64,000 nucleotides of DNA from UBA7434 sp042090785. GTDB taxonomy: Bacteria > Pseudomonadota > Gammaproteobacteria > Pseudomonadales > UBA7434. The DNA lies in NCBI GenBank assembly GCA_042090785.1, contig JBELIP010000001.1:310001-374000 (forward strand), given 5' to 3'. This document shows, one piece after another, positions 38,067 through 45,974 of this stretch. The position numbers and the translations under genes are program-made. How positions within the stretch are numbered: the stretch's first letter is position 1; every line of letters begins with the position of its first letter. The notes beneath the pieces are model-generated. The model was not told the origin of the DNA and did not search any database. It saw only the letters and a program-made list of their open reading frames with translations.

Positions 38067-38414
38067 TTAGCGCTTAGGCGTTAAAGGCTCGCTGTCGAAT
38101 TGAATGCCTAGCCAGCCATCAAGTATAAAATTACGGATATTAGCGTGGTCATTGCCACTAGGATTGCCTAGTACGTCATCACGATAATATTGCCCGAACA
38201 GTGCTAGCGTCTCCATTTCGCTAAAGCCATTAAGCTGAGCAAAAGCAAAAACCTTACATGATCCTTCGTTACTTCCTGCTTCATTAACTACGCCACCATT
38301 AGTAAAGCGCGTTGGCACGTAGTCATAGTGTTCGGCAATAAGTGCTATTACATCTGCAAAGCTAATGGTTTCTGAGGCGTTTGTTATTTGATCGCGTAAG
38401 GCTTGAATGGTCAT
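38067..38414 (-). CDS. HopJ type III effector family protein
   Basis: A 115-residue protein of the HopJ family: ISFADVIALIAEHYDYVPTRFTNG, NEGSCKVFAFAQLNG, TLALFGQYYRDDVLGNP and HANIRNFILDGW. Despite the name, the family is widespread in free-living marine bacteria and there is no type III secretion gene here, so an effector role is not implied. The 3' end carries a 7-base stem plus inner pairs (38063-38088) shared with the end of the convergent oxidoreductase gene. Confidence 0.9.
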   Translation of the reverse strand: MTIQALRDQITNASETISFADVIALIAEHYDYVPTRFTNGGVVNEAGSNEGSCKVFAFAQLNGFSEMETLALFGQYYRDDVLGNPSGNDHANIRNFILDGWLGIQFDSEPLTPKR

Positions 38415-38568
38415 TATTACTCGCTAGTTAATGTCTATTGGTTAAAAACAGCTAATAAAAATTAAGAGTCGCAATTATCATTAATAAAATAATAAGGTCA
38501 ACTGTTATTAAGCGGCGGTGTTTTTAAATATGAGAAGAGAGAAATAAAAAAGCTAAGCTTTAATGAAT

Positions 38569-38603
38569 AAAAAGGGCTTTTAAATAATTTAAAAGCCCTT
38601 TTT
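38569..38603 (-). terminator. Bidirectional intrinsic terminator after the CTERM gene
   Basis: A 16-base stem (AAAAAGGGCTTTTAAA and its complement) has a 3-base loop and a T run on each strand. It lies 30 bases beyond the stop of the minus-strand CTERM gene ending at 38633. Confidence 0.9.
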
Positions 38604-38632
38604 TGTATTACACATTGTAGATTGCCAGGACG

Positions 38633-39406
38633 TTAACTCTGACGTCGCTGTTTAAGAGCACCAAGACAGCCAATTGCCGTGAAGAATAACCATGCTGCGG
38701 CAGGGACAGGAACAACGGTGTCACTAGAGGAAGGTGTTTGTGTTGAAGCGCTAAGTAAATCAATGAAACCTTTTACTTTCAGCTCTTTGCCGCCTGATGC
38801 GGTAAATTTGAGTTCCATTTTACGATGATCCGTATCAAAATCATTCAGGTCTAGAACCAAGGGCAAATCGGAATTTGAAAAAACCGATTTAGAGCTGTCT
38901 TGAATTTCAATTTTGAATTTATCAAAGTCTAATACAAAGGCGTTATCATTACCTTGGCTACCCGTCACGCCACTGCGAAAACTATCGTCTTTATCTTCTA
39001 TTTTAAATTTATCTTTATTATCTTCAACGGTGAGTTTTATATCGTTGCTAACATTAGCATCAGACGCTGTATCTACGCTGCTATAAATTTCTGTTCCAGA
39101 AGATGAGGCAACAGTAAATGAAAAATTAATACCATTGGTATATTCCGATTTGTTGCTAGGGGTACTTGAGGCGGCGAGAGCATTATCGACCGAGAAACTA
39201 CCATAGATAATGTCATTAATAGAAAAACCAAAGCTATCTGGGTCATCTAATTTTTTTTCGTCAATATCATCAACGGTACCGCTAAAGGTATAAGTGACAA
39301 TTGCCGAGTGGCTAAGTATTGAAACGCATAAAGCAATAGCCAGAATTAATGATTTGAATATTAAATTTAAAACCAGTTGTTTGCTTGATAGGAGATGTAT
39401 ATTCAT
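38633..39406 (-). CDS. VPxPA-CTERM (PEP-CTERM-type) exported protein
   Basis: A 257-residue secreted protein. The N-terminal hydrophobic signal (about residues 15-35) is followed by a mature part rich in Asp, Ser and Lys (DIDEKKLDDPDSFGFSIND; DNKDKFKIEDKDDSF) with no enzyme motif. The C terminus is the sorting tail VPVPAAAWLFFTAIGCLG followed by KQRRQS, which is the VPLPA variant of exosortase-recognised PEP-CTERM signals. It is predicted to be anchored or processed by an exosortase that is not in this window. It has its own terminator. Confidence 0.88.
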   Translation of the reverse strand: MNIHLLSSKQLVLNLIFKSLILAIALCVSILSHSAIVTYTFSGTVDDIDEKKLDDPDSFGFSINDIIYGSFSVDNALAASSTPSNKSEYTNGINFSFTVASSSGTEIYSSVDTASDANVSNDIKLTVEDNKDKFKIEDKDDSFRSGVTGSQGNDNAFVLDFDKFKIEIQDSSKSVFSNSDLPLVLDLNDFDTDHRKMELKFTASGGKELKVKGFIDLLSASTQTPSSSDTVVPVPAAAWLFFTAIGCLGALKQRRQS

Positions 39407-39842
39407 TGTTTAGATACCCTTTTATTTTATAGGCCGATCAACACACTGGGTCATTGAGGCCACTAGTCCATTTTTTTTATTTTAGCAGATTATTACACAC
39501 ACACCCTGTTGAATAGCTTCTTTTTAGCTTGGCTTGCTGGTTTTATCAGGTTATTTTATGTAAGTGGTTATAAATCATAGCTTTTCTCTATTTTTTATTT
39601 ACATTACCATTTTGAAGTTAATAGGCGTTGCCCTCAATGCATGCGTCTTAATAAGTAATGTCACTGGTAATAACAGTAGTAATTTTGTCGTGCTTTGAAA
39701 TTGCGATGGAATTGTTAATAAGAGATTCTGTGCCGGCAGCTATGTCAGCAGTAGAAGCAAGAATGAATAATCGATATAGTCATGCAAGTACCGAAAGGTT
39801 GTTTATTACTGATTAAAATATTTTTTGAGGATTAGCATTAAT
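39407..39842. other. 436-base intergenic region
   Basis: AT-rich region between the divergent CTERM gene and efpL. I see no gene with support. An open frame of 24 codons at about 39740-39814 has no Shine-Dalgarno and is not claimed. GGCC repeats near 39434 and 39459 could form a weak stem in the leader of the CTERM gene. No -24/-12 (sigma-54) promoter pattern was found. Confidence 0.45.
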
Positions 39843-40406
39843 ATGAAAGCAAGTGATGTAAAAAAAGGGAATGTCATTGAACATAATAACGCCGTATATC
39901 AGGTGCGTGATATTGAAAAATCTTCGGCACAAGGTCGAGGCGGCAATGTGACATATCGCTTTACCATTTATTCGGTGGCTAATGGCAATAAAGTTGATTT
40001 AACCATGCGTGCCGATGATGATTTAAAAGAACTAGATCTTATGCGCAGAGAAAGCACCTTTTCATATATGGACGGTGATGCCTTTGTCTTTTTAGATATT
40101 GAGGATTTCTCCTCGTATACATTGGATGCTAATGTCGTCGGTGATATGGCTAACTACATCACCGAAGGGCTTGAAGGTGTGTTTGTTCAGTTAATCGATG
40201 AATCACCTATTGCGATTCAAATGCCTGCCACTGTGATATTAGAAGTGGTCGATACGCCACCCGAACTTAAAGGCGGATCAGCAACTAAGCGGACTAAGCC
40301 AGCAAAGCTTAGTACCGGGATAGAAATTAATGTGCCTGAATACATTGCAAATGGCGATAAGGTTCAAGTATCAACGGTGACGGGTGAGTTTGGTGGTAGG
40401 GCTTAA
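39843..40406 (+). CDS. yeiP: Elongation factor P-like protein EfpL (YeiP)
   Basis: An EF-P paralogue of 187 residues with the three-domain KOW/OB/OB layout. MKASDVKKGNVIEHNN begins domain I, FSYMDGDAFVFLDIEDFSSY is in domain II, and KPAKLSTGIEINVPEYIANGDKV is in domain III. The tip loop reads SAQGRGGN with Arg32 where canonical EF-P has a modified Lys or Arg, as in E. coli EfpL. It relieves ribosome stalling at proline and related motifs. ATG 39843 is preferred over a TTG 18 bases upstream that lies in the GAGG Shine-Dalgarno. Confidence 0.92.
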   Translation: MKASDVKKGNVIEHNNAVYQVRDIEKSSAQGRGGNVTYRFTIYSVANGNKVDLTMRADDDLKELDLMRRESTFSYMDGDAFVFLDIEDFSSYTLDANVVGDMANYITEGLEGVFVQLIDESPIAIQMPATVILEVVDTPPELKGGSATKRTKPAKLSTGIEINVPEYIANGDKVQVSTVTGEFGGRA

Positions 40407-40486
40407 TAGTTACGCTACTGATTAAGGCTGCTTGAGTGTTGCTAAAGATGTATGGTCTTTCTAGAACCTAGAAGGACTTGCTCAAT

Positions 40487-40507
40487 AAATGATATAGTGT
40501 ATCATTT
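40487..40507. promoter_or_regulatory. Zur box (zinc uptake regulator operator) before merC-cobW
   Basis: A 21-base palindrome has arms AAATGATA and TATCATTT around TAGTG. Compared with the E. coli-type Zur consensus as I know it (AAATGTTATA-N-TATAACATTT), 17 of 20 defined positions agree. It lies 85 bases before the merC start and in front of a COG0523 GTPase, both of which are common Zur-regulon members. The operator call is therefore supported by sequence and by context. Confidence 0.75.
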
Positions 40508-40592
40508 GTTAAGTTGTTATATATTTCTTCTACGGAGGTTCTTTTTAGAAATAAGCTGCCTCTATGATAGCCGCAAAACGAATGAAGCCATA

Positions 40593-40991
40593 ATGAAAAA
40601 CCTACAAGCTATTGTTGATAAAGCTGCCATTAGCCTATCGTTTATTTGTACAGTTCACTGTCTAGCCTTGCCTTTGCTAGTGGTTTTGCTGCCTGCATTA
40701 GCCGTATTCAATTTAGAGGACGAAGCTTCACACTTGTGGATGCTAGCTGCAGTAGTGCCGACCAGCTTATTTGCGCTGACGATGGGTTGTAAAAAACATA
40801 AAAAAATAGCAGTTATGTTTTTTGGATTAGTTGGCTTAGCCGTTTTAATTGCAGCAGTAGTACTAGGCCACGATATTTTGAGTGAAACCGGTGAGCAAGT
40901 GTTGCTAGTTTCAGGCGCTATTATTATTGCATTAGGCCATTTAAAAAATCATCAGCTGTGTAAGCGCTCATCTTGTGAGTGCCATTCATAA
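40593..40991 (+). CDS. MerC domain protein
   Basis: A 132-residue membrane protein of the MerC family with four hydrophobic segments. The metal-binding signature CTVHCLALPLL is in the first segment; MGCKKHKK forms a loop, and the C terminus is Cys/His-rich (LCKRSSCECHS). MerC proteins were first known from mercury uptake, but lone chromosomal copies next to Zur sites are more likely tied to zinc. The ATG at 40593 is used; a longer frame from 40452 would run across the Zur box and is not credible. Confidence 0.85.
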   Translation: MKNLQAIVDKAAISLSFICTVHCLALPLLVVLLPALAVFNLEDEASHLWMLAAVVPTSLFALTMGCKKHKKIAVMFFGLVGLAVLIAAVVLGHDILSETGEQVLLVSGAIIIALGHLKNHQLCKRSSCECHS

Positions 40992-41076
40992 CGTCACGGT
41001 TTAGCAAATTTTATCGACAACATCTACCTTCAATTTATTTAATCCACAAACCGGTTTCGGTTTTAAGTTTAGTGCC

Positions 41077-42090
41077 ATGACAATACCCACTACGAATATT
41101 AAGGCTGTTCCGACAAATATACTGACTGGCTTTTTAGGCGCGGGTAAAACATCGGCTATCTTACATTTATTAAAATCAAAACCCACTAATGAGCGCTGGG
41201 CTGTTTTAGTGAATGAGTTTGGTGAAATCGGCGTCGATGGTAGTTTATTTCAAGGCCAACATACTGAAGAAGGTAGTGTGTTTATTCGTGAAGTACCGGG
41301 AGGGTGTATGTGCTGTGCTGCAGGCCTGCCCATGCAAATAGCGCTTAACCAATTACTCACTCGCGCAAAACCAGATCGCTTATTAATAGAGCCCACAGGG
41401 CTTGGCCACCCAATTGAAGTGTTAGAAGCATTAACCACCGAATATTATTTTGATGTTTTATTAATTGAAAAAATTATTACTTTAGTCGATGCACGAAACC
41501 TTACCGATAAGCGTTATACAGAACACGATACATTTAATCAGCAAATAGCCATAGCCGACGTTATTGTGGGTAATAAACAAGATCTTTATCAATCAGAAGA
41601 TAAAGCTCGGCTTAAGCGTTATATGAAAGACAAGGCTCTGTTAAAAGCAGAGCTTATCTTTACCGAGCAGGGTCAATTGGCGCTAGAGACTTTACAGGGA
41701 ACGACAACAGCTTCTGTTATTGCAAATAAACATAGCCATAACGAAAGCGTTGAGCAAAAAGGTTTAGCGGATATGCCTTTGCCTGAGTCAGGCTATTTAA
41801 CTGCTATCAATCAAGGCGAGGGGTTCCATAGTATAGGCTGGCGTTTTGATGCATCTAAAGTCTTTAATAAGCGAGCATTGTTTTTATTTTTAAGCGGTAT
41901 TGTTGCCGAAAGAATGAAAGCCGTTTTTATTACTGACAGTGGTATCTATGGTTACAATCTTACAGCAGATTCGTTGACTGAAATTGCGTTAGATGAATGC
42001 ATAGAAAGTCGTATTGAAGTTATTGCCACTGAAATGTGTGATCAGTGGGAAGCGCAGTTATTGGCATGTGTAAAGGATGCTAACGCATAG
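41077..42090 (+). CDS. COG0523 (CobW/ZagA-like) metallochaperone GTPase
   Basis: A 337-residue G3E-family GTPase. Walker A is GFLGAGKT near residue 20, the metal motif GGCMCC (CxCC) is near 77, IEPTGLGHP is the switch region, and NKQD is the base-recognition motif near 165. A short His-rich stretch KHSHNE lies near 222, and the CobW C-terminal domain begins about 245. Members with this motif, under Zur, deliver zinc to client enzymes during zinc limitation. It follows merC by 85 bases on the same strand under the upstream Zur box. Confidence 0.9.
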   Translation: MTIPTTNIKAVPTNILTGFLGAGKTSAILHLLKSKPTNERWAVLVNEFGEIGVDGSLFQGQHTEEGSVFIREVPGGCMCCAAGLPMQIALNQLLTRAKPDRLLIEPTGLGHPIEVLEALTTEYYFDVLLIEKIITLVDARNLTDKRYTEHDTFNQQIAIADVIVGNKQDLYQSEDKARLKRYMKDKALLKAELIFTEQGQLALETLQGTTTASVIANKHSHNESVEQKGLADMPLPESGYLTAINQGEGFHSIGWRFDASKVFNKRALFLFLSGIVAERMKAVFITDSGIYGYNLTADSLTEIALDECIESRIEVIATEMCDQWEAQLLACVKDANA

Positions 42091-42127
42091 CTTTTTTATT
42101 TTTGACTTTGGATTGAGAGATTATAAA

Positions 42128-42165
42128 GAATAAAAAAAGCCGCGGTAAAACCACGGCTATATTCT
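42128..42165. terminator. Convergent terminator hairpin
   Basis: Inverted repeat AGAATA ... GCCGCGG ... loop ... CCACGGC ... TATTCT with one C-A mismatch in the stem. It sits between the convergent cobW and truncated lipoprotein genes, with T-rich sequence on both sides, and can serve both. Confidence 0.7.
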
Positions 42166-42169
42166 TTTA

Positions 42170-42487
42170 TTATTGACGCCAAGCAGGGCCAGTTTTTCGT
42201 TGGTTTTTTTCATCATCTTTTTTTATAAGATCTTGAATAATTTCTTCAGGCGCTTCATGGTCAATTTCACATTTACTTTTAACAGATGCTTTTCTAAGAG
42301 CTTCGTATTCACCTTTTAGGTCGGCATATTGGGCTGCCTCAGGACCATCTCCTCCTTCAAGCATAAATAAGGCCGGCCAAAAAAGTAATAATCCTATTCC
42401 CATTTGAGCCTGATCATTTTGCTGTGCTTTACGTAAATTTTGATAAAGACGAACTGTGCTTTCAGATATGTAATCCATTTCTAACAT
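42170..42487 (-). CDS. 5'-truncated small lipoprotein-family protein
   Basis: The 105 codons encode QMGIGLLLFWPALFMLEGGDGPEAAQYADLKGEYEAL, the C-terminal core of a common gammaproteobacterial small lipoprotein family. In this family a SP-x-Y-x-x-Y-x-C-D-Q segment follows the lipobox. Here that segment is readable upstream of the first ATG in the same frame (LSPAYKYKDYDCDQI, 42488-42532) but it ends at an in-frame stop at 42539-42541 with no signal peptide or start. The break coincides with a fragment of a CTERM gene. The gene has most likely lost its 5' end and is probably a pseudogene, unless ATG 42487 is used for a short cytoplasmic form. Confidence 0.65.
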   Translation of the reverse strand: MLEMDYISESTVRLYQNLRKAQQNDQAQMGIGLLLFWPALFMLEGGDGPEAAQYADLKGEYEALRKASVKSKCEIDHEAPEEIIQDLIKKDDEKNQRKTGPAWRQ

Positions 42488-42522
42488 TATTTGGTCGCAA
42501 TCATAATCCTTATACTTATAAG

Positions 42523-42558
42523 CTGGGCTTAGGCGCGGTTAGGTTGAGGAAGAAGTAA
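42523..42558 (+). pseudogene. Relic of the 3' end of a CTERM-sorted protein gene (copy 1)
   Basis: Read on the plus strand, the last codons before a TAA at 42556 give LGLGAVRLRKK, a typical basic end of a CTERM sorting tail, but no hydrophobic segment precedes it. A 20-base stretch (42539-42558) is exactly repeated at 46026-46045, where the hydrophobic part of the same tail is still present. It abuts the point where the neighbouring minus-strand lipoprotein gene is broken. Confidence 0.6.
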
Positions 42559-42607
42559 GAGTTATAGTGGATTTAGGTTTAATGAGAGAAAGGATTGTCG
42601 AATAAAT

Positions 42608-43036
42608 TTACAAAGTGTTGGAAAAAAGTATAAATATCCAGAACGATCCTGCGCAAAGAATAGAGAGAAATACGGCAGCAGATGCCGCATCTTTAGATTG
42701 TCCAGAAAGCTTGTTATGTTCAACGCCAACTCGATCAACAATCATTTCAATACCCGTGTTAAGTAATTCGACAATCATTACAAAGATGATTGAAGATAGA
42801 AGAAGAAAAATTCCTAGCGGCGTTTTGGCCACAAAAAAAGCCAAAGGTATTCCCACAAGAAGACATCTAAATTGAAACCGAAAAGCCTGCTCTTTATGAA
42901 AAGTGGTTTTTAAACCTTGAAGCGAATAGCGAGTTGCATTAATCAAGCGACTCGAAACGCTCACATTACTTTTTAATCCGTATTTTTTTTCTTCCATCTC
43001 TCGTACCATTGATATTTTAGCTTTATTGATGATCAA
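42608..43036 (-). CDS. dgkA: Diacylglycerol kinase DgkA
   Basis: Small trimeric membrane kinase that recycles diacylglycerol to phosphatidic acid. The 142 residues include the N-terminal amphipathic helix region, EQAFRFQFRCLLVGIPL (catalytic Glu), and ELLNTGIEMIVDRVGVEHNKLSGQSKDAASAAVFLS (Mg/ATP-binding), then a third membrane helix. The usual length is about 120 residues, so the start may be at Met10 or Met14. The stop of the LpxH-like gene is 37 bases upstream, so the two are likely one unit. Confidence 0.93.
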   Translation of the reverse strand: MIINKAKISMVREMEEKKYGLKSNVSVSSRLINATRYSLQGLKTTFHKEQAFRFQFRCLLVGIPLAFFVAKTPLGIFLLLSSIIFVMIVELLNTGIEMIVDRVGVEHNKLSGQSKDAASAAVFLSILCAGSFWIFILFSNTL

Positions 43037-43073
43037 TTTTTTAAGTTGATCTAATATAAAGCAGCTAAAAAAT

Positions 43074-43907
43074 TTACTTTTTCACATTACTATAGACTTC
43101 GCAATGGCTATCATTAGCAGCCGATGGTTTGCTATCAGACCCCATAGACAGGCTTGTGCAATCTAGTAACTTTAAGTTACCACTAGACTCCTCTATTATG
43201 GCTGTGCAATGCTCGACCCAATCACCATCGTTGCAGTAAATAACACCATCTTTAAGCTTTAAGTCGGGCTGATGAATATGGCCACAAATAATGCCGTCCA
43301 GTTTACGGCGCTTGACCTCTGATACAGCCGCATTCTCAAAAGTTTCAATGGCTTCACGAGCGCCCTTTATACGATTTTTTATATATGATGCTAACGACCA
43401 GTGCCGATAGCCTAAAAAAGAGGTAAATTTTAGAATATTTCGGTTAACCCAAAGCAAGAAAGGATAGCCAAAATTACCAATAAACTTAGCTAATCGGCCA
43501 ACAAGTATGTACTCATCAAAACAATCTCCATGTACAAGAAGCATTTTTTTTCCTGCAGCTGTTGTATGTATTGCCTCTTCCATAATCTCAATACCACCAA
43601 TTAAACTTGAGACATATTCCCGCATAGTGGCATCATGGTTGCCAGGAATATAGATTACACGCGTTCCAGACTCTGACATATTAAAGAGCATTTGAACAAC
43701 TTGATAATGAGTTAATGGCCACCAAAACTTCCTCTTCATGGACCACAAGTCTATGATGTCACCAAGTAAAAATATCTTTTCGCATTCTATAGAATTTAGA
43801 AGACTAATGAGGTGCTCAACCTGAGAATCCTTCGAGCCTAGATGGATATCTGAAAGCCAAAGTGTTTTGCATTTGATACATGGCATCGCAAGATTCTTCA
43901 TAAACAA
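43074..43907 (-). CDS. LpxH-like UDP-2,3-diacylglucosamine diphosphatase family metallophosphoesterase
   Basis: A 277-residue calcineurin-like phosphoesterase. The metal-binding motifs are in order: LSDIHLGS near 20, LLGDIIDLW near 48, PGNHD near 90, VHGDCFD near 124, and CGHIHQPD near 210. The layout is that of the LpxH/LpxH2 group, which cleaves UDP-2,3-diacylglucosamine in lipid A synthesis, but paralogues next to dgkA may act on other lipid diphosphates. A second Met (43886) is an alternative start. Confidence 0.85.
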   Translation of the reverse strand: MFMKNLAMPCIKCKTLWLSDIHLGSKDSQVEHLISLLNSIECEKIFLLGDIIDLWSMKRKFWWPLTHYQVVQMLFNMSESGTRVIYIPGNHDATMREYVSSLIGGIEIMEEAIHTTAAGKKMLLVHGDCFDEYILVGRLAKFIGNFGYPFLLWVNRNILKFTSFLGYRHWSLASYIKNRIKGAREAIETFENAAVSEVKRRKLDGIICGHIHQPDLKLKDGVIYCNDGDWVEHCTAIIEESSGNLKLLDCTSLSMGSDSKPSAANDSHCEVYSNVKK

Positions 43908-44024
43908 AGCCCTCTTAACAATATATAAATAAAAAACATAAAGTACGATGTGATCATTTCATTTTTTTTACATTTCAATGGGCTTTGTAATTTTGGTGAT
44001 TATTAACATTAAGGTGCGGGAATT

Positions 44025-44120
44025 ATGGACGAAGCTCGAATTAGAATTCCAGAAGTATTTCAGTGGTTAAACTTATGGGATAACCCCGCTCGAGATTTAG
44101 AAACCTTGAGGCACAAGTAA
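44025..44120 (+). CDS. Possible 31-residue small protein
   Basis: An ATG at 44025 is preceded by AAGGTG at a good Shine-Dalgarno distance (eight bases) and opens 31 codons ending in TAA. The peptide has several Trp, Arg and acidic residues (MDEARIRIPEVFQ; then WLNLWDNPARD) and no membrane segment. The composition looks like protein rather than random AT-rich sequence. It could be a true small protein or the left end of a decayed gene. I do not recognise it. Confidence 0.35.
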   Translation: MDEARIRIPEVFQWLNLWDNPARDLETLRHK

Positions 44121-44287
44121 ATCGTCTGGTTAATAGTAAAGTAAATATCTCAGTCATGAATTTGCCTTCTAATGGGAATATTTCTGTTCACACTTCAATC
44201 AATTGAAATATAAGTTTCATTTCTTATTACTTAAGTAGTAATACTCTGCCCTCATAATATATCAATCCCAAATTGACTGGAGCTCAT

Positions 44288-44329
44288 CCCCAGCAAAGTA
44301 ATTTTTTATAACAAGCTGGCGGGTTTTTT
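44288..44329 (+). promoter_or_regulatory. Terminator-like hairpin in the leader of the CTERM gene
   Basis: CCAGC (44290-44294) pairs with GCTGG (44315-44319), and two flanking Cs can pair with GG at 44321-44322 past a one-base bulge. A T run of six begins at 44324. It lies 24 bases upstream of the ATG of the next gene, not after a gene, so it may attenuate transcription of that gene. Confidence 0.45.
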
Positions 44330-44352
44330 ATTATTCTATATGAGGTTTTTTT

Positions 44353-45897
44353 ATGAAATTACGTTATTTAACGCAATCAGTATTTGCTTGTTCCTTTGCT
44401 ATTGCCGTGGGTGCTAATGCATATACATTTAATGGAACAATAAATTTCGAAAAAATTTGGACAACTGCTCATACCTTTGACTCTGAGATTAATGCCGTTG
44501 CAGGAAATAAGTTATATGTCACTAACCCTAACGGCAGCTTAGCTGTCTTAAATAAAACCACTGGTAATTTACTTGAAACCATTAATCTTGGTGGCGCACC
44601 AAATAGTGTAGCTGCATATGGATCCACAATTGCTGTAGCTGTTGAGGGAGCTTCTCGTCAGCATAATGGATACGTAGAGTTTTATGATGTATCAGGTCCT
44701 TCAGCAGTGTCGACTGCTATTGTAACGGTTGGTGCCCTGCCGGATATGTTGACGTTTACACCTGATGGTTCAAAAGTCATTGTTGCGAATGAGGGAGAAC
44801 CAAATAGTGATTACACGATAGATCCAGAGGGGACAGTAGGAATTATCGATGTCAGTACACTTTCGTACACATCCGTTGATTTTGGTAATGTCACACCAGA
44901 CGCATCGACTCGTATTTTTGGCCCCAATGCCTCGGTAGCGCAAGATTTGGAACCTGAATATATTGCTATAAACAGTTCTGGGACAAAAGCCTATGTTACC
45001 CTGCAAGAAAACAATGCCATCGGCATTATTGATATTAACAGTGGAACAGTAGTTGATGTGGTTGGCTTAGGCTTCAAAGATCATTCAACGCCTGGCAATC
45101 AATTTGACGCGTCTAATCGAGACGATCTTGATGGTAATCTTCAAAATTGGCCAACATTTGGCATGTATCAACCCGATGCCATAGATAGCTTTCAGGTTGA
45201 TGGTGAAGATTATTTCGTCATTGTTAATGAAGGCGATGCCAGAGATTACGATGGTTATTCTGAGGAAGTACGAATGGGTGATCTGAACCCGACATCTGAG
45301 TTGGAGGCATCGTTGGTTGCCAATTTTGGTCCAGATTGGCAGGATGATGAAAATCTCGGCAGGCTAAAGACCACTACTTTTAATGAAGATAATAATGGGG
45401 AAGTGTCGCAATTATTCTCTTACGGTGCTAGATCATTTTCTATATTAGATGGTGATGGTGAAATGGTTTTTGATAGTGGGAGTATGATTGAGAAAATTAC
45501 ATTAGCTTTAGGTAATTGGGAAGATGGTAGGAGTGACGATAAAGGACCAGAACCAGAATCAGTTGTTGCTTTTGAACTTGGCGGTAAAGACTATATTGTT
45601 ATTGGTAATGAAAGGACTAGCGACCTAATGTTTTTTGAAGTGTCGGATGTCGAGAATCCAATCTTAGCTCAAATTATCAGCACTGTTAATCTTTATCCAG
45701 GGTATGAAGCAGGCGCAAGCCCTGAGGGACTATCTGTAGAGATTTTAAGCGATACTGAAGCTGTTCTATACGTTTCTAACGAATGGCAAACAGCTACTTC
45801 AGCTTATGCTCTTACTGCGGTTCCAGTGCCCGCAGCTGCTTGGTTGTTTGCTTCAGCATTGGCAGGTTTAATAGGCCGCAAGAAACTGAATAATTAA
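44353..45897 (+). CDS. Choice-of-anchor I family beta-propeller protein with VPxPA-CTERM tail
   Basis: A 514-residue secreted protein. A signal peptide (about residues 1-24, ending near AVGANA) precedes a beta-propeller-like domain typical of the choice-of-anchor I family: VTNPNGSLAVLNKTTGN, TFTPDGSKVIVANEGEPN, DLEPEYIAINSSGTKAYVTLQENNAI, VNEGDARDYDGY and DKGPEPESVVAFELGGKDYIVIGNERTSDLMFF. The C-terminal tail is VPVPAAAWLFASALAGL followed by GRKKLNN, an exosortase-type sorting signal. It is probably a cell-surface or matrix protein; enzymatic activity is not shown. It has a terminator directly after it. Confidence 0.9.
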   Translation: MKLRYLTQSVFACSFAIAVGANAYTFNGTINFEKIWTTAHTFDSEINAVAGNKLYVTNPNGSLAVLNKTTGNLLETINLGGAPNSVAAYGSTIAVAVEGASRQHNGYVEFYDVSGPSAVSTAIVTVGALPDMLTFTPDGSKVIVANEGEPNSDYTIDPEGTVGIIDVSTLSYTSVDFGNVTPDASTRIFGPNASVAQDLEPEYIAINSSGTKAYVTLQENNAIGIIDINSGTVVDVVGLGFKDHSTPGNQFDASNRDDLDGNLQNWPTFGMYQPDAIDSFQVDGEDYFVIVNEGDARDYDGYSEEVRMGDLNPTSELEASLVANFGPDWQDDENLGRLKTTTFNEDNNGEVSQLFSYGARSFSILDGDGEMVFDSGSMIEKITLALGNWEDGRSDDKGPEPESVVAFELGGKDYIVIGNERTSDLMFFEVSDVENPILAQIISTVNLYPGYEAGASPEGLSVEILSDTEAVLYVSNEWQTATSAYALTAVPVPAAAWLFASALAGLIGRKKLNN

Positions 45898-45911
45898 TTA
45901 CCTTAATGAAA

Positions 45912-45935
45912 AAGCCACTGTTAATGCAGTGGCTT
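45912..45935 (+). terminator. Rho-independent terminator of the CTERM gene
   Basis: Perfect 9-base stem AAGCCACTG with its complement over a 6-base loop, 14 bases after the stop, with preceding As and following T-rich sequence. Confidence 0.85.
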
Positions 45936-45974
45936 GTTATCTCTTTATGTAAAATAAAAGGTGAAACTATTTAT

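Larger units (their letters stand above)
43908..44352. other. 445-base region between the LpxH-like and CTERM genes
   Basis: AT-rich region. It holds one possible small gene (44025-44120) and a terminator-like hairpin directly before the CTERM gene (44288-44329). I see nothing else with support. Confidence 0.5.

Noticed and set aside
38067..38414. Possible type III secretion effector
   Set aside because: The HopJ family is common in free-living bacteria and no secretion-system or chaperone gene is nearby.
39740..39814. 24-codon frame before efpL
   Set aside because: No Shine-Dalgarno, no recognisable features; likely chance.
40452..40592. 47-codon upstream extension of merC
   Set aside because: It runs through the Zur box and has no family similarity; the ATG at 40593 gives the normal MerC start.
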